Part shown: positions 56,081 to 63,815 of the stretch, piece by piece | Numbering within the stretch: position 1 is the first letter of the stretch | Layout: each line of letters begins with the position of its first letter | Assembly: GCA_964589815.1 (NCBI GenBank) | Contig: CAZPUR010000002.1 | Location: forward strand, 1-64,000 | Reading direction: 5' to 3' | Origin: CAZPUR01 sp964589815 | GTDB taxonomy: Bacteria > Patescibacteriota > Microgenomatia > UBA1400 | Length of the DNA stretch: 64,000 nucleotides | Notes under the pieces: generated by a model | Databases searched by the model: none | The model's input: only the letters and a program-made list of their open reading frames with translations | What the model was told of the DNA's origin: nothing | Translations under genes and position numbers: made by a program

Positions 56081-56884
56081 ATGTTAGAAAGACTAGGAGT
56101 TGATTATCCTTATCAGGCTAGCGAGCTTTGTGATGGCAATGGCCATTGCTTAGTTTATGAAGTTTTTGGAGCTGATCCAAGGGCTGGCTTTGTTAGTGGC
56201 ATTCATACTAATAGGGTTTATGGCAAAAGGGGAGAATACCCCTTGATTCTGCCTTTGTATCGGAGTTTAAACCAGGGGGGTGAATCATTACCTGCTCATT
56301 TAAGAATTTTAAATGCAGATCCGAGAGTAAGACAACGAGAGCCAGAGAATTTGAACCGTTGCTTTAACGAGCCAATTGGTGATGCTCAGGCTCAATTACT
56401 AGCTCGAGTTTTAAGTCAATTTCCTGATTTACAATTTCTTTTTTCCTTTCATGAGGATGTAGACGAGAATGGGCCTCTTAATTTCGAGCCAGAAGAAAGC
56501 ACCCCTATTGCTTTTTATATGTATGATATTCCTTTGGATGAGAACGGTGATGGTGCTACCAATGGTATGGTTAGCGCTCAAGTAGAAGAACTTAGAGAAG
56601 CGTTAAAAGGTAAACATTTTTCTCTTTATACTGGTTGGGACGATGTTGATAAACCAGACCGTAAAGCTCAATGGATTGAAAATGGTTATTGTTTAGTCCC
56701 CGCCGATCCATCTTTTGATTGTAGTTTGGAAGAGTGGTTTGTGCGTCAAGGTCGGGAATCGGGAGTCCAGCGCCGGGCTTTTACTTTTGAAGTTCCTGGG
56801 GTTAATTGTTCCATGGCTCAAAAACAGCAAATGCTAGAGATTATTTTAGATCAATTTGTGCGTCCATTTTTAGCCTTAAAGTAA
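56081..56884 (+). CDS. M14/AstE-like protein, probably inactive
   Basis: This 267-residue protein resembles succinylglutamate desuccinylase/aspartoacylase-type M14 proteins: VSGIHTNRVYG in place of the zinc site GxHGxE, ILNADPRVRQREPENLNRCF as the Arg/Asn substrate site, FLFSFHEDVDE with the second zinc His, and FTFEVPGV near the end, where a catalytic Glu is expected. The zinc-binding Glu of HGxE is Arg, so hydrolysis may be lost. TATAAT lies 12 nt before the ATG. It converges with an M14-like gene that keeps the site, overlapping by 9 bp. Confidence 0.75.
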   Translation: MLERLGVDYPYQASELCDGNGHCLVYEVFGADPRAGFVSGIHTNRVYGKRGEYPLILPLYRSLNQGGESLPAHLRILNADPRVRQREPENLNRCFNEPIGDAQAQLLARVLSQFPDLQFLFSFHEDVDENGPLNFEPEESTPIAFYMYDIPLDENGDGATNGMVSAQVEELREALKGKHFSLYTGWDDVDKPDRKAQWIENGYCLVPADPSFDCSLEEWFVRQGRESGVQRRAFTFEVPGVNCSMAQKQQMLEIILDQFVRPFLALK

Positions 56885-57805
56885 TAAAGATTCAAGATGA
56901 GTGGTATAAACTGTTTTTCTTTGCTCTAAACCAGGTTCTTCAGGACTGTGAAGCCATTGTTCTGGCGTGATTACTAGTTGTAGTTTACAAATCCGGGCCA
57001 AAAAATCATCAAGAGAAGCGTCATGAGAATTAAGGACTCTGCCGCCCATAATTTCTTCTCCGGCTAGGGTTTGAGCTGAGGGAATGAGAAAGCCAGTTTC
57101 TGCCTGTAAGATATCAGCGGTCTTACTGACAAAAGGATGCTGGATATCTCGGCCAGCAGCGTAAAAATAAGTGCTGGCCAAAAGATGTGCCAATTTGTCT
57201 TCATCAAGGGATTGCAAGCCGGCACCGTCTCCAGACAAATCTTCATGATAATCAATGGCCATAGTTCCTGGTCCAATCAATCCCTGCCAATAGAGCTGAT
57301 AAAAGAAATTAGTTAAATCTTTTGCTTCTGAGCAGACAGGTTTTACTTTATGATTAAACCAATGAGTCGAATCACCAACACTTTCTCCCTTAGAGCCATA
57401 GCGTTTATTGAGTACATAACCATAAGCATTAGTTAGAGGCACCATTAAAACACGCATCCGCTTTCCTATGTTAACCAAGAGGGGAATATTGCCGGCTAAG
57501 GCCACTGGCCCAGCTGGTTCAGTGCCATGAATCCCGCTGATCAGGATAAGATCAAAAGGCTTACGATCATCCAGAGAAGGGACAGCATAGCTATGAATGG
57601 GGACTTTAAAAGTCTGCTGGTCTAAAGTGATGGTTTGCCAATAAATAGGTTTACTTTTTTGCCAGTCATGCAAGGATAGCTGGTCATAAGCCTGATAGAG
57701 TTTTTTTAAACTCGGCCGACTGTCATGGGCCAGGGTATACTCAGGCAGATGGTGGCTGGCTCCGAGGAGCTCTAGCCCAGAAAAAGGAGACTGTTTTTCT
57801 AACAT
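56876..57805 (-). CDS. M14-family metallo-carboxypeptidase-like protein
   Basis: This 309-residue protein keeps the zinc site GIHGTEPAG, followed by VLMVPLTNAYGYVLNKRYGS (substrate-site region) and MAIDYHEDLSG with the second zinc His; LIPSAQTLAGEEIMGG and the C-terminal helices complete an M14-like fold. Likely a carboxypeptidase or deacylase acting on a peptide or muropeptide. No signal peptide. It converges with the inactive-looking relative at 56081, suggesting an enzyme and pseudoenzyme pair. Confidence 0.8.
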   Translation of the reverse strand: MLEKQSPFSGLELLGASHHLPEYTLAHDSRPSLKKLYQAYDQLSLHDWQKSKPIYWQTITLDQQTFKVPIHSYAVPSLDDRKPFDLILISGIHGTEPAGPVALAGNIPLLVNIGKRMRVLMVPLTNAYGYVLNKRYGSKGESVGDSTHWFNHKVKPVCSEAKDLTNFFYQLYWQGLIGPGTMAIDYHEDLSGDGAGLQSLDEDKLAHLLASTYFYAAGRDIQHPFVSKTADILQAETGFLIPSAQTLAGEEIMGGRVLNSHDASLDDFLARICKLQLVITPEQWLHSPEEPGLEQRKTVYTTHLESLLL

Positions 57806-57857
57806 AATGATACAAATTTACTTAATATAGTCGATTCCTCCTTGTTTTGCAAGTTTC

Positions 57858-57887
57858 TTGACAAGCCTTCTTTTAATGTGATATGAT
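57858..57887 (+). promoter_or_regulatory. Promoter of the argHG T-box leader
   Basis: TTGACA, an 18-nt spacer and TATGAT predict a start near 57894, just before Stem I of the T-box. Confidence 0.7.
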
Positions 57888-58008
57888 TATTTTTTGTTGA
57901 CAATTCAAGAAATCCGTTAAGGGAAGTCGCGATTCCTAAGGAGTCCGAGGAAAAATTCGGACCGGTTCAAGCCCGTTATCGCTTGAAATTGATGTTGGTC
58001 TTAACACG

Positions 58009-58033
58009 TCATTCCGAATTTATTTCGGGATCC
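58009..58033. repeat. REP-like element inside the T-box leader (family F variant)
   Basis: TCATTCCGAA...TTCGGGATCC folds on itself between Stem I and Stem III, where T-box leaders tolerate variable linkers. Confidence 0.85.
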
Positions 58034-58167
58034 ATATAGACACAAAGTCAGTTAATAAGATCTTGGTTCGTGAGAACCGGATAAAAAAGGGTGGTACCGT
58101 CCTTCGCTAAAGCTACGGAGCGGCAAGCCGCAGAAGCAGAAGAGCCCCTTTGGTTTTGAATAACCAG

Positions 58168-58192
58168 TCATCCTGAACTTGTTTCAGGATCT
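58168..58192. repeat. REP-like element in the terminator loop (family F)
   Basis: Identical to 13724-13748. It forms the loop of the argH terminator hairpin, with ATCCTG pairing to CAGGAT as a sub-hairpin. Confidence 0.88.
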
Positions 58193-58218
58193 AAATTCAA
58201 GATCAAAGGGGCTTTTTT

Positions 58219-59592
58219 ATGATGAAAAACAAAAAAATAGATAAATTATGGGGGACGGCTTTTAAAAAGCAACCCAAAGAAGAGGCAGTTTTATTTGCTG
58301 CGGGTCGGGATGTGGTTTCCGTAGCTCCGGCTGATGAGGTTTTGATTCCTTTTGAGATCAAGGCCAGTATCGCTTATGCTCAGGCTTTGTATGAGCAAAA
58401 AATCATTAACAAAACCGCGCTGAATAAATTATTAAAAGCTTTAAAAGAATTAGAAGCATTGTATCAGCAAGGCAAATTTAAATTAGATCCTCAAAAAGAA
58501 GATGTTCATACCAATATAGAAGCGTTTTTAATTAAAAAGCTGGGGATTGATTTAGCTGGCAAAATTCATTCGGGTAGATCTAGAAGTGATCAAGCTATGG
58601 TTGATATATTGTTATATATAAAGTCAATGAATGATATATTTAAAACAGAGATTAAAAAGCTAATTAAAGTTTTAGGCCAAACAGCTAAAAAATATCAAAA
58701 AACCCTGATTCCTGGTTATACTCATTATCAACCAGCCACAGTTACTACTTTAGCTAATATGCTTGATGCTTATAAACAAGCTTTTAAAAAAGATTTGAAA
58801 AAATTTAAGGCCTGGAATCAATTAGAAGAAATTAGTTCTTTAGGGGCTGGAGCTGCTTATGGGAGCATTTTTCCTATTAATAAAAAAAAGATCAACCAAC
58901 ACTTGGGTTTAAAACAAGTTTTTCAAAATGAAATTCAGGCCATTAGCTCCAAAGGCGAGGCCGAAACCTTAATGGTTTTTAATCTTTGCCTTTTAATGAA
59001 TCACTTATCCAGTTTAGCCCAAACCCTAATTGTTTTTTCTACCCAAGAATTTGGTTTTATCACCATTAGCGACGAGTACAGCACTGGGAGTTCAATCATG
59101 CCTCAGAAAAAAAATCCTGATTCTTTGGAAGTAATGAAGGCCAAAGCCTCGATTTGCCAGGGTTATCTAATGAGTTTATTAAGTCTGACCAAGGCTGGAT
59201 TTGTTGGCTATAACCGGGATTTACAATGGTCGAAATATCTGGTCATGGATGCGATTAATGAATCTCTTTTGGCCCCTAAAATCATGGCTGGAGTGATTAA
59301 AACCATGAAAGTTAATCAGAAAACGATGGCGCAAAAATGTTCCCAGGGTTTTATTTTGGCCCAGGCAGTAATGGAAGGCCTGGCCATGGAATTTAATTTG
59401 CCCATGAGACTGGCCAAAATGATTGTGGAGGAAACAGTCAAACAATCTCAGGGCAAATTTGAACTTAAAATCTTAAACCAAGTGATTAAAAAATATCCGC
59501 CAGCTGGCGGATTAAAAATTAAAGTTAGCGCTAAGCAATGGGCCCAATGGACTGATCCTTTGGCCGTGGCTCAAGCGCAAATGAAAAAATGA
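58219..59592 (+). CDS. argH: Argininosuccinate lyase
   Basis: This 457-residue fumarase-superfamily enzyme splits argininosuccinate into arginine and fumarate. The signature GSSIMPQKKNPDSLEVMKAK (near 291) and EDVHTNIEAFL, HSGRSRSDQ and PGYTHYQPA substrate sites are present. Two ATG codons stand side by side at 58219 and 58222. A TCCGCCAGCTGGCGGA palindrome near the 3' end (59496) is read as PPAGG in frame. The end overlaps argG by 4 bp. Few CPR bacteria make arginine, so salvage of citrulline is more likely than full synthesis (inference). Confidence 0.97.
   Translation: MMKNKKIDKLWGTAFKKQPKEEAVLFAAGRDVVSVAPADEVLIPFEIKASIAYAQALYEQKIINKTALNKLLKALKELEALYQQGKFKLDPQKEDVHTNIEAFLIKKLGIDLAGKIHSGRSRSDQAMVDILLYIKSMNDIFKTEIKKLIKVLGQTAKKYQKTLIPGYTHYQPATVTTLANMLDAYKQAFKKDLKKFKAWNQLEEISSLGAGAAYGSIFPINKKKINQHLGLKQVFQNEIQAISSKGEAETLMVFNLCLLMNHLSSLAQTLIVFSTQEFGFITISDEYSTGSSIMPQKKNPDSLEVMKAKASICQGYLMSLLSLTKAGFVGYNRDLQWSKYLVMDAINESLLAPKIMAGVIKTMKVNQKTMAQKCSQGFILAQAVMEGLAMEFNLPMRLAKMIVEETVKQSQGKFELKILNQVIKKYPPAGGLKIKVSAKQWAQWTDPLAVAQAQMKK
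59496..59511. repeat. Family A palindrome inside argH
   Basis: Read in frame as PPAGG (KKYPPAGGLKI), in the C-terminal part of the lyase and in the same frame as in leuS and the GT-C-like gene. Confidence 0.9.
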
Positions 59593-60851
59593 ATCTTAAT
59601 AACCAAAACTATATTAAGTCTTCTTCTTATGAGGCGAAAACGGGCCAGGTGAAAAAAGTAGTCCTGCTTTATTCTGGCGGCCTGGATACTTCAGTGATGC
59701 TTAAGTGGATTCAAGACACTTATCAAGCTCAAGTAGTGGCTTTGACCATGGATTTAGGTCAGCAAGGTGATGATCTAAAAAAGATTCAGAAAAAAGCCCT
59801 GAAAATCGGAGCCATCAAAGCCTATGTTCAGGATGTTAAAGACGAGTTTGCCAATCACTATATTAGTAAATTGATCAAAGCCAATGGCGCCTACCAAGGC
59901 AATTACTATATTTCTACTATTTCCCGGTATTTAATGGCTCAATGGGCGATTAAAATTGCTCAAAAAGAAAAAGCTGACGCCATTGCCCATGGTTGCACCG
60001 GTAAAGGCAATGATCAGGTCAGAATTGAGGCTTCAGCCTTAACTCTAAATCCAGATATTAAAATCATTGCGCCGGTGAGAGAATGGTCCATGGGCAGGGA
60101 TGAGGAAATTAAATATGCTCAGAAGAACAAGATTCCCGTGCCCAACACCATTGATTTTCCTTATTCCATTGATGACAACATGTGGGGTATGACCTGGGAA
60201 TCAGGAGAAATTGAAGATCCCAGTTTAATTCCGCCAATTGAAAAATTCTTAACCACCTATACTTTGGCAGCCAAGGCGCCTAACCAGGCCCAGTTAATCA
60301 AGTTGAAATTTGCCAAGGGTATTCCGGTGGCTTTAAATGGCAAAAAGATGAAGCTGGCGGATTTGATTATTAAGCTTAATAAGATCGGTGGTAAACATGG
60401 GGTAGGGCTGGTCCATCATGTGGAAGATAGAGTTGTGGGTTTAAAAGTCAGGGGTGTTTATGAAATGCCTGGAGCCCACATTATTATTACTGCCCACAGG
60501 AATTTGGAAAAATATGTTTGCACCCGGACTGAAAATGAGATTAAAAATATGCTGGATATTAAGTGGGCTTATTTAGTCTACGGTTGCCAGTGGTATGATC
60601 CGGCCTTAAAAGCCTTAAATGCTTTTAATGACCAGATTAATGAAAAAGTTAATGGTGAAGTGACCATCAAGCTCTTTAAAGGCTCAGCTGAGGTCGTGGC
60701 AATGAAATCGCCTTATGCTCTTTATGATCATAACCTGGCTACTTTTATGAAAAACCATGCTTTTAACCAAAATGCCAGCCCCGGTTTTGTGGAGATTTTT
60801 TCTTTACAACAAAAATTGGCTCATCAGGTAGGGGAGAAGAATAAAAAATGA
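59589..60851 (+). CDS. argG: Argininosuccinate synthase
   Basis: This 420-residue protein joins citrulline and aspartate using ATP. The ATP loop LLYSGGLDTSVMLKW (near 26), HGCTGKGNDQVR and EWSMGRDEEI match the family; an N-terminal extension of about 20 residues precedes the loop. The ATG overlaps the argH stop (ATGA), and the next gene overlaps its own stop in the same way. With argH it turns citrulline into arginine under T-box control. Confidence 0.96.
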   Translation: MNLNNQNYIKSSSYEAKTGQVKKVVLLYSGGLDTSVMLKWIQDTYQAQVVALTMDLGQQGDDLKKIQKKALKIGAIKAYVQDVKDEFANHYISKLIKANGAYQGNYYISTISRYLMAQWAIKIAQKEKADAIAHGCTGKGNDQVRIEASALTLNPDIKIIAPVREWSMGRDEEIKYAQKNKIPVPNTIDFPYSIDDNMWGMTWESGEIEDPSLIPPIEKFLTTYTLAAKAPNQAQLIKLKFAKGIPVALNGKKMKLADLIIKLNKIGGKHGVGLVHHVEDRVVGLKVRGVYEMPGAHIIITAHRNLEKYVCTRTENEIKNMLDIKWAYLVYGCQWYDPALKALNAFNDQINEKVNGEVTIKLFKGSAEVVAMKSPYALYDHNLATFMKNHAFNQNASPGFVEIFSLQQKLAHQVGEKNKK

Positions 60852-61030
60852 CATCAGAAGCATCTTTGTCAGAAATGGTCCCAGCCCAATCAGACCCAAT
60901 TCAAACAATAAGGGGTTTGTTCTCTAATGGGGCTACTTGCCAAGAATTAACAGATGCAATTATGGCTTTACCTACGCAGGCATTAAGATGTCAGGCACTG
61001 GATGTAATTAACGAGGAGATGCAAAAGTAA
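60848..61030 (+). CDS. Small protein coupled to argG
   Basis: This 60-residue protein (MTSEASLSEMVPAQSDPIQT, then a helical part GATCQELTDAIMALPTQALR) starts in an ATGA overlap with argG, so it is translated with it and probably under the same T-box. No known family. It resembles other small acidic orphans here, but its operon position is distinctive. It might regulate the arginine enzymes; that is speculation. Confidence 0.65.
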   Translation: MTSEASLSEMVPAQSDPIQTIRGLFSNGATCQELTDAIMALPTQALRCQALDVINEEMQK

Positions 61031-61098
61031 AACCATCCGTTTTATGCTAGAATGTAGAATAGCGTACCCATTTCTAATGTGGTTCACTATAGATTTAT

Positions 61099-61644
61099 AT
61101 GGCAAAGAAAAAGTCCCGCAGAGCGGGATCCTCGACTAAAAAGTCGGGGAAAAATCCAATTTTTTATGCTTTTATTGACAGTCAAAACCTAAATTTAGGC
61201 GTCAAGTCTCAGAGTTGGAATCTTGATTTTACTAAGTTTCGCATTTTTTTAAGGCAAAAATATCAAGTGAGAAAAGCCTTTCTTTTTATTGGTTATATGC
61301 CCAGCAACCAATTACTTTATACCAGATTGCAAAAAGCCGGTTATATTCTTGTGTTTAAACCAGTTTTAGAGGTTAAAAAAAAGAAGGAAGTAAAAATTAA
61401 AGGTAATGTCGATGCAGAATTGGTCTTGCACGCCATGATTGAATATAAAAATTATGATCAAGCTATCATTGTTTCCAGTGATGGAGACTTTCATTGCCTT
61501 TGTGAATATTTAAAGGAACAAGGCAAACTTGCCAAAATCATTGTTTCCAATCGGCATTACTCCTCGCTTTTAAGAAAATTTAGTCCTTTTATCGTTAATA
61601 TAAACTTATTTAAAAACAAACTAAAACTAAAAATAAAGAAATAA
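61099..61644 (+). CDS. NYN-domain (PIN-like) ribonuclease
   Basis: This 181-residue protein has a basic tail (1-20) and an NYN fold: FYAFIDSQNLNLG with the first catalytic Asp, the GNVDAELVLHAM acidic site and VSSDGDFHCLCEYL. NYN proteins cut RNA. A basic C-terminal end may bind RNA. CTATAG lies 6 nt before the ATG. It sits between the argHG cluster and argS. Confidence 0.88.
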   Translation: MAKKKSRRAGSSTKKSGKNPIFYAFIDSQNLNLGVKSQSWNLDFTKFRIFLRQKYQVRKAFLFIGYMPSNQLLYTRLQKAGYILVFKPVLEVKKKKEVKIKGNVDAELVLHAMIEYKNYDQAIIVSSDGDFHCLCEYLKEQGKLAKIIVSNRHYSSLLRKFSPFIVNINLFKNKLKLKIKK

Positions 61645-61647
61645 AAA

Positions 61648-61692
61648 AGAGAGGCATTCCCTCGGGACGAAACCCTTTGGTAGTCCTCTCAT
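61648..61692 (+). other. Hairpin leader before argS
   Basis: AGAGAGG (61648) pairs with CCTCTC (61685), enclosing TTCCCTCGGGACGAAACCC. There is no T run. It could stabilise the mRNA, end the NYN transcript weakly, or regulate argS. No T-box sequence is seen here. Confidence 0.3.
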
Positions 61693-61726
61693 CGTGATAA
61701 GTTATTTATATCATTTTAAAGCCCAA

Positions 61727-63448
61727 ATGTCAAACCTAAAAACTCAATTACAAGAAGCCATTTTCCAAGCTGCTAAAAAGTTTTCTCCTCAGTTAAAACT
61801 AGAGCAAGTTCAATTAGACCACCCGGAAAATGATAAGTTTGGTGACTATTCTACTAATCTGGCTATGGTTTTAGCTAAAAAAGCCAGAAAGAAACCTTTA
61901 GATTTAGCCAAGTTAATAGTTAAAGAACTTAAAAACAATAGAACAATAGAACAATTTAACAATATAACAATTGCTTCTCCAGGCTTCATCAACTTCTTTT
62001 TAAAAACTGATTATCTTTTAAAAGAGCTAGGTCGGGTAGATAAGGATTATGCTCAAGGTCAGGACTTAAAAGGCAAGAAGATTATGGTTGAGTTTTGTCA
62101 CCCCAATACACATAAACAATTCCATATTGGTCATTTGCGCAATATTTGTTTGGGTGAATCCATAGTCAGGCTTTTAGAATACCAGGGGGCTGAGATCATC
62201 CGGGCTAATTATCAGGGAGATGTGGGGTTGCATATTGCCAAATGCCTGTATGGCATTTGGCAAGCACCAAATTACAAGCACCAAATAACAAACTTAAAAA
62301 CAATAACTAAAAAAGTAGAATTTTTGGGGAAAGCCTATGCGGCTGGGAATAAAGCTTATGAGAAAGACCCTCAGGCTAAAAAGGAAATTTTGACGATCAA
62401 TAAAAAGATTTATGCTCAATCAGATCCCGAGATTAATCAATTATGGAAAAAAACCAGACAGTGGAGTTTGGACTATTTTGAAACCATTTACAAGCGGGTT
62501 TACTCCCATTATGACCGTTATTATTTTGAAGGTGAGGTTTATCAAGCAGGGAAAAAGATTGTCTTAGAAGGACTGAAAAAGAAAATCTTTAAAAAGAGCA
62601 AAGGCGCGATTATTTTCCCTGGTTCTAAGTATGGTTTGCATGACCGGGTTTTTATTACCGCCGAAGGTAATCCCACCTATGAAGCTAAAGATATGGAATT
62701 AGGAAGATTGCAGTTTAGCGAACATCATCCTGATTTAATTATCCATGTGGTGGGTCCGGAACAGGCCGGTTATTTTAAAGTCGTTTTTAAGGCTCTGGCT
62801 TTGCTTTTTCCCCAGACTAAAGATAAAGAATATCATTTAGTTTATGGCTGGGTAAGGTTAAAAAAAGGCAAAATGAGTTCTCGGTCAGGCAATGTGGTTA
62901 CCGGCTCTTGGCTTTTAGATGAAGCTAAAAAAAGGATTAAAAAGGATTATCCTGATTTAGATGAAAAAAGAGCGGAAATGATTAGCGTGGCCGCGGTCAA
63001 ATATTCGTTTCTTAAGGTTAATCCTCAGACGGAAGTGGCTTTTGATTTTGACGAATCAATTTCTCTTCAGGGTAATTCCGGGCCCTATTTACAATATACT
63101 TATGCCAGAGCGCAAAGTGTCTTGTGCAAAGCAAAAAAACCCTACACCCTACGCAATACTGACTACTCCCTAAACCCTGAAGAATTAGCAGTTTTACGCA
63201 CTTTTTATAAATTTCCGGAAATAGTTAAGCAGACGAGCCAGGATTATAGCCCTAACCTTTTGTGTAATTTTTTATATGACCTGGCTCAAAAATATAATGT
63301 TTTTTATAATCGCCACCGCATTCTCAATCCAACAATGAAGCAATGTAGCAATGTAACAATGTTCAGAATTTTACTGACAGAAAAAGTCAGTAAAGTTCTG
63401 TATTCTGGCCTTTATCTTTTAGCTATTAAAACTCCGCGTAAAATGTAA
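61727..63448 (+). CDS. argS: Arginyl-tRNA synthetase
   Basis: The protein is about 573 residues from the ATG at 61727, chosen because MSNLKTQLQEAI matches the usual ArgRS start; a GTG at 61694 would add 11 residues. Class I motifs: HPNTHKQFHIGHLRN (near 127) and KMSSRSGN; the C-terminal DALR-type domain is present. Four repeat-like stretches are translated: AACAATAGA units (61932-61971, NNRTIEQFNNITI), AAATTACAAGCACCAAATAA (62269-62290), a CCTACACCCTACGCAATAC stretch (63141-63170) and AACAATGAA units (63330-63361). All lie in loops, and the enzyme appears intact. Confidence 0.96.
   Translation: MSNLKTQLQEAIFQAAKKFSPQLKLEQVQLDHPENDKFGDYSTNLAMVLAKKARKKPLDLAKLIVKELKNNRTIEQFNNITIASPGFINFFLKTDYLLKELGRVDKDYAQGQDLKGKKIMVEFCHPNTHKQFHIGHLRNICLGESIVRLLEYQGAEIIRANYQGDVGLHIAKCLYGIWQAPNYKHQITNLKTITKKVEFLGKAYAAGNKAYEKDPQAKKEILTINKKIYAQSDPEINQLWKKTRQWSLDYFETIYKRVYSHYDRYYFEGEVYQAGKKIVLEGLKKKIFKKSKGAIIFPGSKYGLHDRVFITAEGNPTYEAKDMELGRLQFSEHHPDLIIHVVGPEQAGYFKVVFKALALLFPQTKDKEYHLVYGWVRLKKGKMSSRSGNVVTGSWLLDEAKKRIKKDYPDLDEKRAEMISVAAVKYSFLKVNPQTEVAFDFDESISLQGNSGPYLQYTYARAQSVLCKAKKPYTLRNTDYSLNPEELAVLRTFYKFPEIVKQTSQDYSPNLLCNFLYDLAQKYNVFYNRHRILNPTMKQCSNVTMFRILLTEKVSKVLYSGLYLLAIKTPRKM
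61932..61971. repeat. AACAATAGA minisatellite inside argS (family E)
   Basis: About four 9-nt units are read in frame as KNNRTIEQFNNIT, in the linker after the N-terminal additional domain. Confidence 0.75.
63330..63361. repeat. AACAATGAA minisatellite inside argS (family E)
   Basis: About three units (AACAATGAA, CAATGTAG, CAATGTAA) are read as PTMKQCSNVTM inside the C-terminal anticodon-binding domain. Confidence 0.8.
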
Positions 63449-63504
63449 TTATATTACATTAACGCGGCATAGCCAGAGAAGATGTGATATAATATTGACT
63501 TAAG

Positions 63505-63762
63505 ATGGAGATAGGAACGATCAATCAACTGCCGGATAGAAATTGGGGACAATGGATAGAAGGTCAATGGCAAAAAGCGCAAAGATACAGGGATGAACCT
63601 AATAAGGTTGAGTTTTGTGAGGGATTAGATGCCAGCATTAATCTTGCTCAGGCAGATGGCCGGCTTGCTCGTGAAATAGCTGGTCACGCTCGCCTGGCTC
63701 TTCATGATTTCTGGCCTGAAGAAATTGATCCTGTTCTTCATGGCGGAGATAATATTCTATGA
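63505..63762 (+). CDS. Orphan 85-residue protein
   Basis: MEIGTINQLPDRNWGQWIEG continues as a helical, acidic protein (LAQADGRLAREIAGHARLAL). TATAAT lies 11 nt before the ATG and there is no ribosome site. No signal, no known family. Size and composition match the other small orphan genes. Confidence 0.6.
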   Translation: MEIGTINQLPDRNWGQWIEGQWQKAQRYRDEPNKVEFCEGLDASINLAQADGRLAREIAGHARLALHDFWPEEIDPVLHGGDNIL

Positions 63763-63815
63763 TAATTAAAGAATAAATGGTTGAAAAATAATAAAAACAT
63801 GATAAACTATAGGAT

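Larger units (their letters stand above)
57894..58218 (+). promoter_or_regulatory. T-box riboswitch controlling argH-argG
   Basis: GTTAAG (57912-57917) and CTTAAC (57999-58004) close Stem I. GGTTC-GTGA-GAACC (about 58064-58078) is Stem III, and AGGGTGGTACCG (58088-58099) is the T-box sequence that binds the tRNA end. The terminator is AGCCCCTTTG (58143-58152) with CAAAGGGGCT (58204-58213) and six T. Uncharged tRNA would open the terminator. The GGGG in its 3' arm lies 7 nt before the ATG and is probably the ribosome site, so translation may be gated too. tRNA-Arg is the expected ligand from the genes controlled; I could not fix the specifier codon. Two REP-like elements are inserted (58009, 58168). 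Confidence 0.9.
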
